Origin: an uncultured bacterium
Lineage (GTDB): Bacteria; Cyanobacteriota; Vampirovibrionia; Gastranaerophilales; Gastranaerophilaceae
Reading direction: 5' to 3'
DNA length: 64,000 nt
NCBI GenBank assembly: GCA_902797985.1
Contig: CADBUZ010000008.1
Coordinates: 1 to 64,000 of the forward strand
Position numbers and translations under genes: made by a program. The notes under the pieces were generated by a model. That model ran no database searches and was not told the DNA's origin. It worked only from the letters and a program-made list of their open reading frames with translations. Shown in pieces: positions 50,540-59,262 of the stretch (its first letter is position 1; the number at the start of each line of letters is the position of its first letter).

Positions 50540-51286
50540 TTAATTATCCTCAGTTTTATCTTTGAATATTCCTAAAGGGAATACCGGAATCATCTCATTT
50601 TTAACTCTTTCGTGTGCTTCTTCCGGAGTCATTTTCCAATTAGTAGGACAGGTAGATAATATTTCTACAAACCCATAGCCAAGACCGTCCAATTGTACTT
50701 GAATAGCCTTTTTTAAAGCTTTTTTTGCTTGATTTATATGCGGAACAGTATCAAGAGCAACCCTTGCACTAAAAGCAGTTCCTTCACACAAGGCAATATG
50801 TTCGGCTATTCTGACAGGATAACCGTACGTTTCTTTAAACCTTCCCATAGGTGATGTCGTTGTTTTTTGACCTATCAATGTAGTAGGACCATGTTGACCG
50901 CCTGTCATTCCGTATGTTGTATTGTTAATACAAATACCTGTCAAATTCTCAGCTCTTAAAGCCGCATGTGACGATTCCGCAAATCCTATTGATGCAAAAT
51001 CACCATCACCTTGATATGTAAAAACAAATTTATCAGGTCTTGCACGTTTTACCCCTGTTGCTTCTGCCATCGCACGTCCGTGAGGTGCCTCTATACAATC
51101 AACGTTTAAAAAATCATATAAGAACACCGAGCAACCAATTGAAGTTGCACAAATTGTTTTTTCCTGTAAACCCATTTCATCAAGCAATTCCGCAATTAAT
51201 CGAATAGCAATACCGTGATCGCACCCCGGACAAAAAGTATATTTAAACCCTTTTTTCATAGACTCAGGTATCTTAAACACTTGCAT
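50540..51286 (-). CDS. 2-oxoacid:ferredoxin oxidoreductase, beta (TPP) subunit
   Basis: The thiamine diphosphate-binding subunit shows TFCPGCDHGIAIRLIAE, IGCSVFLYDF and GDGDFASIGFAESSHAALRAEN with the TPP motif ending INNTTYGMTGGQHGPTT. The length of 248 is normal. It overlaps the alpha gene by 14 bases. The substrate (2-oxoglutarate, branched-chain or pyruvate) is not settled by these motifs, but the four-gene delta-alpha-beta-gamma order is usual for Kor/Vor enzymes. Confidence 0.93.
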   Translation of the reverse strand: MQVFKIPESMKKGFKYTFCPGCDHGIAIRLIAELLDEMGLQEKTICATSIGCSVFLYDFLNVDCIEAPHGRAMAEATGVKRARPDKFVFTYQGDGDFASIGFAESSHAALRAENLTGICINNTTYGMTGGQHGPTTLIGQKTTTSPMGRFKETYGYPVRIAEHIALCEGTAFSARVALDTVPHINQAKKALKKAIQVQLDGLGYGFVEILSTCPTNWKMTPEEAHERVKNEMIPVFPLGIFKDKTEDN

Positions 51287-52355
51287 AGGTTTTATCTCCT
51301 ATAATATTTTTTACTCCTGCGACAATTTCTTCAACGCTTAGCCATTCTCCAACAGGTCTGTTTACTAATTTCACATCTGATTTTCCGTTAACAGCAAGCT
51401 TAACATCATTAATCATTTGTCCCATATTCATTTCGACAACGACAAACTTATCAACACTATCAGCCAACTGATTTAGTCTTTCTGTAGGGAACGGAGACAA
51501 GGTAACAGGTCTGAAAGCACCTGCTTTTATACCTTGAGAGCGAAGAACCTTCATCGCAGCTTTTATATTTCTTGTCATACTTCCAAACGCAACAAGAACA
51601 ACGTCTGCATCTTCTGTATTAAATTCTTCCCAAGTAGTTTCTTCCTTTGCAATTAAATCATATTTTTCAAACAAACGGCGAATCTTTGCATTATGCTCGT
51701 CTTCATCTCTTGCACAAGAATATATGGCTCTGCCTTCACGACCTTTTGCACCAGTAAGAGCCCAAGAAGAATTATCCACTTCAGGATACGGATACTCACC
51801 AAAACTTGCCGGTTCCATCATTTGTCCCAACAATCCATCTGCTAAAACCATAGTAGGATTACGCCATTTTTGAGCAAGATAAAATGCTCTGTATGTCAAA
51901 TCAATACATTCCTGAACATTTGATGGAGCAAGGACTGTAAGCTTATAATCACCATTTCCGCCACCATAAACAGATTGGAAATAATCACCCTGTGCAGGAT
52001 AAATATAACCTAATCCCGGACCTGCTCTCATAACATTGATAAGAACAACAGGTAATTCATCACTACAAGCGTAAGATAAAGCCTCTTGCATTAAAGCAAC
52101 CGCACAAGAAGAAGATGATGTCATAGCCTTTGCGCCTGTTGATACAGCACCTATAACCATATTTATAGCTGCAAGTTCGCTTTCCGCACACACATAGCCA
52201 CGTTTTAAATCATACATTCTTTGACTTAAATACTCACCTATTTCTGTCTGCGGTGTAATAGGATAACCGAAATAGCACTCACAACCCGCTTTAACTGAGG
52301 CTTCTGCTATTGCATAATTACCTTTTATCAATTGTTTATCAGAATAACTTACCAT
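51273..52355 (-). CDS. vorB: 2-oxoacid:ferredoxin oxidoreductase, alpha subunit (Vor/Kor type)
   Basis: The 360 residues carry the alpha-subunit motifs GYPITPQTEIGEYLSQRM, MTSSSSCAVALMQEALSYA and RAGPGLGYIYPAQGDYFQ, the last close to proteins annotated VorB (3-methyl-2-oxobutanoate dehydrogenase subunit). The C-terminal half has a pyruvate-ferredoxin oxidoreductase domain II (FGSMTRNIKAAMKVLRSQG). It lies between the ferredoxin subunit gene and the beta gene. Confidence 0.92.
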   Translation of the reverse strand: MVSYSDKQLIKGNYAIAEASVKAGCECYFGYPITPQTEIGEYLSQRMYDLKRGYVCAESELAAINMVIGAVSTGAKAMTSSSSCAVALMQEALSYACSDELPVVLINVMRAGPGLGYIYPAQGDYFQSVYGGGNGDYKLTVLAPSNVQECIDLTYRAFYLAQKWRNPTMVLADGLLGQMMEPASFGEYPYPEVDNSSWALTGAKGREGRAIYSCARDEDEHNAKIRRLFEKYDLIAKEETTWEEFNTEDADVVLVAFGSMTRNIKAAMKVLRSQGIKAGAFRPVTLSPFPTERLNQLADSVDKFVVVEMNMGQMINDVKLAVNGKSDVKLVNRPVGEWLSVEEIVAGVKNIIGDKTYASV

Positions 52356-52376
52356 TTTTCACTTTCAACTTTCAAC

Positions 52377-52586
52377 TTATTTATAAACCTCTGTGATTGC
52401 CATATCAGGGCAGCGAGTGGCACACATAGCACATCCTAGGCACTCATTGTTTTCATCAACAAACTCAACGTATCTATCACCCAAAGTGCTCATCCTGTCG
52501 CTTTTCTTTATCAAACCCTTAGGACAAGTATTTACACATATAAAACATGATTTACATCTTGTCTCATCAATAACTATATGTGCCAT
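52377..52586 (-). CDS. 2-oxoacid:ferredoxin oxidoreductase, delta (ferredoxin) subunit
   Basis: This is a 69-residue two-cluster ferredoxin. The motifs CKSCFICVNTCPKG and CLGCAMCATRCPD bind two [4Fe-4S] clusters. It is the first gene of the operon and passes electrons to ferredoxin. The start is the ATG at 52586, preferred over the GTG 6 bases earlier because GAGGTG lies at a proper distance. Confidence 0.92.
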   Translation of the reverse strand: MAHIVIDETRCKSCFICVNTCPKGLIKKSDRMSTLGDRYVEFVDENNECLGCAMCATRCPDMAITEVYK

Positions 52587-52683
52587 ATACACCTCAATTC
52601 TTTAAATCCCCTACGTATAAATTATATCACTAATAATGAATTACATCACGAAAACACGACATGGTTAAGTTATGTTACATTTT

Positions 52684-53421
52684 TTATTTTTTGTCGTTAA
52701 ACTCTAATTTCATAGTTGTCTTATTGTAAGACCAATTATCGGTTAATTTGTAAACAGAAAAAGACGTTCCCTTACCATGTTCTTCAAGCCACATCATATT
52801 ATCAGTACAATCACTCATTTCTTGTCCATTACCATTGGTAATTGCAATATGACCGTCTAACCCTTCTTTGGAGTATACAATAATATATCCGGCAGGAAGT
52901 GTTTTTAAATTTTTTGCTTCTACATTAACTTTCTCAAATTTATTGGGATATTTATCAAAATATTCTTTTGCCTTATATGCACTACCTAAAGGCATATCTC
53001 CGTAATCGTTTAATACTCCTGAACTCCATAGAGCATGTTTTACTCCAGTATAACAAGCCATTGCAGTATCCATAGTCTCAGCAACCTTCAAAGAATACTT
53101 TGCTAAACAAACATCAATCTGACGTGCTCCTTTAGGGTTTATACCTTTGTTTTGCTCTACTTTATACTTACCAAATGGTTTATAAGTCAAATACAATCTA
53201 CTCATATTCTTATAGGGACTCTTTATAACTGAATCAGGAATATTGTGAATTTTGCCAATTGGAGTAGAACCAACAAGACTACAATAATTCTCTATGGATG
53301 GAGATACATGGCGCTTATCTACACGACAACAATCTGGCTGACAAATGTACGGTTGTCTTGTATAGTTAACTTTATTCGTCATTACTGTTGGTTTTTTCGT
53401 TACACCTTGCGGTCCGGGCAT
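52684..53421 (-). CDS. NlpC/CHAP-like Cys-peptidase domain protein, no signal peptide
   Basis: The 245 residues have a Cys-rich N-terminus (CQPDCCR) and a C-terminal domain. There, ACYTGVKHALWSSGVL (about 117), PLGSAYKAKEYF, LPAGYIIVY and LDGHIAITNG (about 190) are arranged as in papain-like NlpC/P60 or CHAP amidases. The Cys and His would be the catalytic pair. No export signal is seen, so it is either cytoplasmic or secreted by another route. The family call is tentative. Confidence 0.5.
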   Translation of the reverse strand: MPGPQGVTKKPTVMTNKVNYTRQPYICQPDCCRVDKRHVSPSIENYCSLVGSTPIGKIHNIPDSVIKSPYKNMSRLYLTYKPFGKYKVEQNKGINPKGARQIDVCLAKYSLKVAETMDTAMACYTGVKHALWSSGVLNDYGDMPLGSAYKAKEYFDKYPNKFEKVNVEAKNLKTLPAGYIIVYSKEGLDGHIAITNGNGQEMSDCTDNMMWLEEHGKGTSFSVYKLTDNWSYNKTTMKLEFNDKK

Positions 53422-53509
53422 AATAACTCCTATTATATATAATTTATATAAGTTTTATATATAATAAAAATTGCTTTTTTATATTAAATATTTAAGATAT
53501 ATTACAAAT

Positions 53510-53989
53510 TTATTTTTTTATGGTCAATCTTTCCAACCAACGGACAAACCTTGTCGGAACACCTTCATTTTCTGCGTTAATAGAACCGACGAGAATTGTT
53601 GTACACCCCAATCGTTTCCCGCATAAAATATCAGTTAACGGTCTGTCACCAACCATTACACATTCATTCTTATTCAACCCGCAATTTGAAACATATTCTT
53701 CAATCACAGCCGTATCTGGTTTCGCACACGAACCCAATACATCAAAATCTGATATTGCACGAACCTTTTCAATATAATCAGACCTATTGTTATTAGAAAC
53801 AACCGCTATTTTAAAATCTTGCTTCACCTTATTCAACCAATCAATAGTTTCCGGCAAATATTTACCTGACTTAGATACCATTAGTGTACTATCCAAATCA
53901 AATAAAATTAACTTAATTCCATTTGATTTAAGTTTATCTAAATCAATCTCGTAAATATTTTTCAGATTATAATCAGGAACTAAAAACAC
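53510..53989 (-). CDS. YqeG-family HAD phosphatase
   Basis: This is a HAD-superfamily class IIIA phosphatase. The nucleophile motif FDLDSTLM, AVVSNNNRSDYI (motif II) and KPDTAVIEEY then MVGDRPLTDILCGKRLGC (motifs III-IV) are complete. Typical YqeG proteins start a few residues before DYNLKNIYEIDLD, so I use the GTG at 53989. An ORF extension to 54049 or 54076 would overlap the U32 gene and is less likely. The ribosome-binding site here is weak. The substrate is unknown. Confidence 0.82.
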   Translation of the reverse strand: MFLVPDYNLKNIYEIDLDKLKSNGIKLILFDLDSTLMVSKSGKYLPETIDWLNKVKQDFKIAVVSNNNRSDYIEKVRAISDFDVLGSCAKPDTAVIEEYVSNCGLNKNECVMVGDRPLTDILCGKRLGCTTILVGSINAENEGVPTRFVRWLERLTIKK

Positions 53990-54017
53990 TTTCTTCTTTT
54001 CACCTTCAAAGTTTTCT

Positions 54018-55250
54018 TTATTTGATTCCCACAGTACGAACAAGAGCATACTTATAATCTTTAATCTCGTCCGCAAATTTTACCCATAATTCATCATTTG
54101 TATTTGCAAACTCTTTCTGTTCGCCGTCTGATGTTTTCATTTCAACAGCTTTCGTAATAAATCTTTCAGAAGGAGATATTACCTCAATTTCGTTATTTAT
54201 AAAAAATTTATTCTTTGTTTTTATAAGGTAATAGTCCTCTTTTCTGTCATGAACTTCACACAAGAAATCAGCGCCTGCCAAACCCTTTGAAATGTCATAG
54301 CTATAACCGTCAGTCGGATATTCACCATCTCCAAGATAAAAACCTGTAGTATAACCACGGTTCCCCACTTTTAACAACTCATTAAAATATGGTGTCATAT
54401 CAGCATTTTTATCCTTGTAAACAGCATCAATCGCTTCTCTGTAGGTTTTTGCAACTGCTGAAACATAGTACAAACTTTTTGTTCTGCCTTCAACTTTTAA
54501 AGAATCTACACCTGCATCAATAAGCTTATTCAAATGATGAACAAGACACAAATCTTTTGTACTCATTATATGAGTACCTCTTTCTGACTGTTCTATTTCA
54601 TAATATTGTCCGGGACGGGTTTCTTCCACAAGTTTATAACTCCATCTGCAAGGCTGACAACAATTACCCTGATTAGCTTTTCTTTCACCATTCGTCATAT
54701 AATCACTAATCAAACATCTGCCTGAAAAAGAAACACATTGTGCACCATGAACAAAAACTTCTATTTCCATATCTGGAACTTTGTTTTTAATTTCAGCCAT
54801 ATCGTTAATATTTACTTCACGGCCTAGAATAACACGAGTTGCCCCATAATCTTGCCAAAATTTAACAGCTTCATAATTCAACGCACTGGCTTGTGTGCTT
54901 ACATGAATTGGAGTGTTTGGCATATATCTTCTTGCCACATTCATTATACCAACATCACTCATTATAAGAGCATCAGGATTTGCATCTGCTATTCTTTCGG
55001 CACATTCTTCTAGTTGTTTTATATCTTTATTAAATGCAAAAATATTTAAAGTTAAATATGTTTTTTTGCCTAAATCGTGAGCTAGATCAGTAACTTCTTT
55101 TAGGTTATCAAGAGTGATAAGTTCACCTTTTCGCATTGCTCTAAGACTGAAATCAACCATTCCGAAATAGACAGCATCCGCCCCATATCTGATTGCATAT
55201 TCCAATTTTTCTTTGCTTCCCGCCGGAAGTAACAACTCTATCTTTTCCAT
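54018..55250 (-). CDS. Peptidase U32-family protein
   Basis: The 410 residues have LLLPAGSKEKLEYAIRYGADAVYFG at the N-terminus, LTLNIFAFNKDIKQLEECA, EVFVHGAQCVSFSGRC and QGNCCQPCRWSYKL (about 200), which define the U32 family. Members such as TrhP and RlhA are linked to tRNA or rRNA hydroxylation rather than proteolysis. It lies before the YqeG gene on the same strand, so the two probably form an operon. Confidence 0.92.
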   Translation of the reverse strand: MEKIELLLPAGSKEKLEYAIRYGADAVYFGMVDFSLRAMRKGELITLDNLKEVTDLAHDLGKKTYLTLNIFAFNKDIKQLEECAERIADANPDALIMSDVGIMNVARRYMPNTPIHVSTQASALNYEAVKFWQDYGATRVILGREVNINDMAEIKNKVPDMEIEVFVHGAQCVSFSGRCLISDYMTNGERKANQGNCCQPCRWSYKLVEETRPGQYYEIEQSERGTHIMSTKDLCLVHHLNKLIDAGVDSLKVEGRTKSLYYVSAVAKTYREAIDAVYKDKNADMTPYFNELLKVGNRGYTTGFYLGDGEYPTDGYSYDISKGLAGADFLCEVHDRKEDYYLIKTKNKFFINNEIEVISPSERFITKAVEMKTSDGEQKEFANTNDELWVKFADEIKDYKYALVRTVGIK

Positions 55251-55375
55251 ATAAATATTTTATCATAAACAAACATAACTTTTGTCTGGCATTTAATGTT
55301 AAATTTACTTAACATACTGGTATTTTTTTATGTTTTTGGTTATAATAAAATCTCAGTATTACTAGAGGTTAGTTA

Positions 55376-55840
55376 ATGAATATACATCCTATCCAAAAAA
55401 ATAAACTGTCCTTTAATGGCTTTGAGGCTAAGACCGATGCGGGTAATAGCTACGATATGAGCTACAAAGGCAAAGCATTAGGATTATCAGCAGGATTAAT
55501 TCTATCAGGTGGTTTGATGTATTCACAAATTGCCTCTATTAAAACATTTGAAGGGAAAAGAAGCCTCGTTGAAAGCTTTCAAGAAAGAGGAAAATCGCTA
55601 AATGATATTATTGCAAAAACTGTTGAAAAAGATGAGGCGGGAAAAATAATACCAACCGTTTCAAAAATTTCAAATAGAGCCAATAAAATTTTCAACAGAT
55701 TTAAAGCACATTTATCTCTAAGTTGTTTAGGTTTAACCGTTTTAGCCACAGGTGTTGGTCACTTACTTGATATGAATAATAATCTTTTAAGAGCCCGAAA
55801 AGCTGATGATAAGGATTTTGCTAAATCTTTAGAACGTTAA
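55376..55840 (+). CDS. Lineage-specific small membrane protein
   Basis: The 154 residues include two hydrophobic segments (about 37-55, LGLSAGLILSGGLMYSQIA; about 115-132, LSCLGLTVLATGVGHLL) separated by a charged loop. The N-terminus MNIHPIQKNKLSFNGFEAK has a short LSFNGF element, which recurs as VAFQGY in the GH13-like giant. Function is unknown. AGAGG stands before the ATG. The last 12 bases overlap the convergent ispD gene. Confidence 0.7.
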   Translation: MNIHPIQKNKLSFNGFEAKTDAGNSYDMSYKGKALGLSAGLILSGGLMYSQIASIKTFEGKRSLVESFQERGKSLNDIIAKTVEKDEAGKIIPTVSKISNRANKIFNRFKAHLSLSCLGLTVLATGVGHLLDMNNNLLRARKADDKDFAKSLER

Positions 55841-56497
55841 CTTTTCTAAGTCCTCTTTGTACGTTATTTTAATATTCTTAATAGAACCGTCTATTGTGTA
55901 TATATCAGCTAAATTATAATGCATAATTAACCCGCAATCATCTGTAACATAACAATGTTTATCACTATTAGCCAATTGATGCGCTTTTTTTATGACAGAT
56001 AATTTAAAACACTGAGGAGTCTGCGCTCTTTTTAAAAAATTTCTGTTTGGAATATCTTTAATTATTCCTCTTTCATCTATATTAAAAATAGTATCAGTTG
56101 AATCAATTGTAACGCATACAGCATCTTTTGTTTTTAAAGCCTCTACACATCTATTAATTATTTCATCAGACACAAACGGACGGACACCGTCATGAATAAG
56201 AACATTACACTCTGATTCTTTTATTGAAAAAATCCCGTTGTAAGAACTGTCTTTTCTTGTTTCTCCACCTTTTACAACACTAACCACCTTTGAATAATTC
56301 TTAGATAAATCGGACACCTTTGAAACATATTCTTCATTTGTAACGAGGTATATTGAATCAATTGACGAATTATTTTCAAATTTTTCTATAGTATACTCAA
56401 TCACAGTTTTTCCATTGATTTGTGCAAACTGTTTTGGATAATTAAGTCCGCAACGAGAACCTGTACCTGATGCTAATATTAATGCAACATTCTTCAT
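55829..56497 (-). CDS. ispD: IspD-family cytidylyltransferase
   Basis: IspD makes CDP-methylerythritol in the MEP isoprenoid pathway. The 222 residues show ILASGTGSRCGLNYPKQFAQI, VLIHDGVRPFVSDEIINRC, KRAQTPQCF and TDDCGLIMH, with the end GSIKNIKITYKEDLEKL. TarI ribitol-phosphate cytidylyltransferases share these motifs, and the VRPF segment resembles both. IspD is the more general choice in an isolated gene. It is monocistronic, convergent with the small membrane protein gene. Confidence 0.85.
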   Translation of the reverse strand: MKNVALILASGTGSRCGLNYPKQFAQINGKTVIEYTIEKFENNSSIDSIYLVTNEEYVSKVSDLSKNYSKVVSVVKGGETRKDSSYNGIFSIKESECNVLIHDGVRPFVSDEIINRCVEALKTKDAVCVTIDSTDTIFNIDERGIIKDIPNRNFLKRAQTPQCFKLSVIKKAHQLANSDKHCYVTDDCGLIMHYNLADIYTIDGSIKNIKITYKEDLEKLTF

Positions 56498-56618
56498 ACA
56501 ATAATTTTACAACAAAAAGAGTTTTTAAAATCGTTACTATTAATAATACATTCAATTACTACTTATAATATTTAATTCATGTTATAATTATCTCGCTAGT
56601 AAAAAAAGGAGTTTATAT

Positions 56619-56897
56619 ATGAAAGTTAGAGCAAGTCATATTTTAGTAAAAACAGAAGAAGAAGCAAAAGATTTATACGAACAAATCCAAAACGGAGCAG
56701 ATTTTGCAGAATTAGCAATGGAACATTCATTATGTCCATCAAAACGTGATGGTGGTGATTTAAGATTCTTCGGACGCGGTATGATGGTTAAACCATTTGA
56801 AGATGCTGCCTTCGATATGGAAGTAGGTCAAGTATCAGAACCGGTAGAAACTCAATTCGGATGGCATTTGATTAAACTTACTGATAAAAAGGATTAA
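56619..56897 (+). CDS. Parvulin-type peptidyl-prolyl isomerase (PpiC-like)
   Basis: A minimal parvulin domain of 92 residues: VRASHILVKTEEEAKDLYEQ, FAELAMEHSLCPSKRDGGDL, FGRGMMVKPFEDAAF and TQFGWHLIKL. There is no signal peptide, so it is cytosolic and single-domain like PpiC. AAAGGAG precedes the ATG. It is the first gene of an operon with the M24 peptidase and the RNA methyltransferase. Confidence 0.94.
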   Translation: MKVRASHILVKTEEEAKDLYEQIQNGADFAELAMEHSLCPSKRDGGDLRFFGRGMMVKPFEDAAFDMEVGQVSEPVETQFGWHLIKLTDKKD

Positions 56898-56898
56898 A

Positions 56899-58473
56899 AT
56901 GAATTTTAATGAACTGGGTGTAGACTATTTGTTGGTAAACACAACAAATCAGTTTTTATTGGAATATGCGCCAATAGAAGAAAATTCTTGCCACAATCTC
57001 ACCGGATTCACCGGTGATACCGGTGATGCTTTGTATTGTGCAAATGAAAAAATTTATTTGTTTGTTGATGGCAGATACCACACTCAAGCTGATTTAGAAG
57101 TTGACAAAGACAAAGTATCCGTTGTAAAACTAAAACTTGGAGAAAAACAAGACGAGGCTATATGTGAAAGAATTTTGCCAAATTCAACATTAGGGATTGT
57201 TTTTTCAAAAGTTTCTCAAAAAAGATATGAATACTTTAAAACCTTACTTAAAGTATTGAACGTAAAAATAAAACTGCTTGATATTGATATTTTTGAAAAA
57301 CCTTACAAAAAAACTTCTGCTAATGCAGAAATTATTTCTCCAAACTATACAGGAAAAACTTTTACAGATACCGTTAAAAAGCTTGAAAAACCTGTTTTAT
57401 TTACTAATTCTGAAGAAATTTCTTATATTTGTAATTTGAGAGATTTCTCTAAAAATTATGCGGTAAAAATAGACGGAAAATTATTAATAACAGAAAATGA
57501 CACTATCTTGTTTACGGATTCAAACATATCTCACGAAGAAAACCTTGACTTTAAAGTTAATAAATTAGAAGAATTTAACAATATTATAAAAAATATAACT
57601 TCTCCAATTCTTGTTGATAAAGCAACAATAACAGCAAAAGATTATTCATTAATTAAAAAGCCTATATACAAAGAATCCCCTATCAAACTTTTTAAATCTG
57701 TCAAAACAAAACAAGAATTAGAACATATGAAATACTGTTTTGAAATGACGGATAAAGCACTTACATCAACAAGAAATTATATATATGAAAATGAAAATTT
57801 ATCCGAATATGATATTGAAAAAGAATTAGAATCTAATTTCAAAAAATATGATGCAAAATCACTTAGCTTTAAATCAATAGTCGCAAGAAATCAAAATTCC
57901 GCTCAAGCTCACTATATGAATTCTTCAAAAAAAGAAATATTAAAAGATGGAGATTTAATATTAATTGATTGTGGGGCATATTACGAAGGAGGACTTGCAA
58001 CAGATATAACCAGAGTTTTTGTAAAAGGGGAACCCCTTCCTATTCAAAAAAAAGTTTATACAACCGTTCTTAAAATGTTTTTATTTGCCTTTAATCACAA
58101 AGTAAAAGAAGGTACAACGACAGGGTTTGAAATAGATAACGATACAAGAGGCTTTCTTGAAGAACATAAAATAGACAATTTCGTTTTTTCTCACGGATTA
58201 GGACACGGTATTGGAGTGTGCGTCCACGAAGCACCTCCGAATTTAAGCAAGAATGACATCGCAAAAACTCCTATTAAAAATAATATGTGTTTTACGATAG
58301 AGCCGGGATTATATAACGATAAAGCTTTTGGAGTAAGGTTAGAAAACACATGCTATCTTGAAAATGGTGTTATTAAATCTTTCTCAAATATGTGTTATGA
58401 AAAAAAACTAATTGATTTTTCAATGTTAACAGATATAGAAAAAAGTCAATTAAACAATTTTAAGGTTTTATAG
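56899..58473 (+). CDS. M24-family aminopeptidase P-like metallopeptidase
   Basis: The protein has 524 residues with an N-terminal creatinase-like domain and the M24 catalytic core. The metal ligands are in IDCGAYYEGGLATDITRVF (two Asp, about 357), HGLGHGIGVCVHE (His, about 435), TIEPGLY and VRLENT (Glu residues). Extended aminopeptidase P proteins have the same layout. It begins 1 base after ppiC, so coupling is close. The first 40 residues differ from E. coli PepP, so the exact peptide preference is unknown. Confidence 0.9.
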   Translation: MNFNELGVDYLLVNTTNQFLLEYAPIEENSCHNLTGFTGDTGDALYCANEKIYLFVDGRYHTQADLEVDKDKVSVVKLKLGEKQDEAICERILPNSTLGIVFSKVSQKRYEYFKTLLKVLNVKIKLLDIDIFEKPYKKTSANAEIISPNYTGKTFTDTVKKLEKPVLFTNSEEISYICNLRDFSKNYAVKIDGKLLITENDTILFTDSNISHEENLDFKVNKLEEFNNIIKNITSPILVDKATITAKDYSLIKKPIYKESPIKLFKSVKTKQELEHMKYCFEMTDKALTSTRNYIYENENLSEYDIEKELESNFKKYDAKSLSFKSIVARNQNSAQAHYMNSSKKEILKDGDLILIDCGAYYEGGLATDITRVFVKGEPLPIQKKVYTTVLKMFLFAFNHKVKEGTTTGFEIDNDTRGFLEEHKIDNFVFSHGLGHGIGVCVHEAPPNLSKNDIAKTPIKNNMCFTIEPGLYNDKAFGVRLENTCYLENGVIKSFSNMCYEKKLIDFSMLTDIEKSQLNNFKVL

Positions 58474-58477
58474 AATT

Positions 58478-59230
58478 ATGGAAATTACTGCAATAAATAA
58501 TCAAATAGTTAAAGAAACTGCAAAACTTCAACAAAAAAAATATAGAGAAGAAACTAATTTATTTTTACTTGAAGGTTATAAATCTGTTTATGAAGCTGTT
58601 CAATGCGGAATAGAACTTGAACGAGTTTTTGTTCTATCTGAAAAAGCAAATAAATACAACTTCATAAAACAAGAGTTAATAAAAACCACCTCAGCCGTAT
58701 TAAAAAAACTATCAACGACCGAATCTGCCCCTGAAGTCGTAGCAGTTGGAAAACAACTTAAAAATGACTATGAAAAATTAAAATCTGCAACAAATGTTAT
58801 TTTACTTGAAAACATATCTGATGCAGGCAATCTGGGAACAATAATTAGAAGTGCTGCAGCATTTAATATAGATTCTATTATCTTATACGGAAATACTGTT
58901 GATTTATATAATCCAAAATGTGTGAGAGCCTCCGTAGGAAATCTTTGGAAAATTAATATTATTGTTATTAAATCTTTTGAACAACTAAAAAAATTCTTTA
59001 ATGATTACGAACGTGTAGCTACATTACCAAAAACAGATGATAGCGTATTTTTAAAAAATTGGACAAGCAAGAAAAAAACGCTGGTAATGTTTGGTTCAGA
59101 AGCAGATGGTTTATCTGATGAATTAATAAACTATTCAACACAAAAACTTACAATTGAAATGAGAAATGATGTTGAATCTTTAAATTTAAGCACCTCTGCA
59201 AGTATAGTAATGTATAAACTTACAAATTAG
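58478..59230 (+). CDS. SpoU/TrmH-family RNA 2'-O-methyltransferase
   Basis: This SAM-dependent rRNA or tRNA ribose methyltransferase has 250 residues. The N-terminal substrate-binding part starts NNQIVKETAKLQQKKYREET. The knotted catalytic domain shows the three SpoU motifs: NLGTIIRSAAAF, GSEADGLSDELI and SLNLSTSASIVMY. It ends the operon and is followed by a strong hairpin. The modified nucleotide cannot be predicted. Confidence 0.93.
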   Translation: MEITAINNQIVKETAKLQQKKYREETNLFLLEGYKSVYEAVQCGIELERVFVLSEKANKYNFIKQELIKTTSAVLKKLSTTESAPEVVAVGKQLKNDYEKLKSATNVILLENISDAGNLGTIIRSAAAFNIDSIILYGNTVDLYNPKCVRASVGNLWKINIIVIKSFEQLKKFFNDYERVATLPKTDDSVFLKNWTSKKKTLVMFGSEADGLSDELINYSTQKLTIEMRNDVESLNLSTSASIVMYKLTN

Positions 59231-59260
59231 AAAGCGGTAAATAATTTACCGCTTTTATAA
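59231..59260. terminator. Bidirectional terminator
   Basis: AAAGCGGTAAA pairs with its complement TTTACCGCTTT around about 3 bases. It begins right after the methyltransferase stop codon and ends a few bases before the stop of the minus-strand GH13-like gene. The plus-strand side has TTTTATAAAATT. Confidence 0.8.
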
Positions 59261-59262
59261 AA

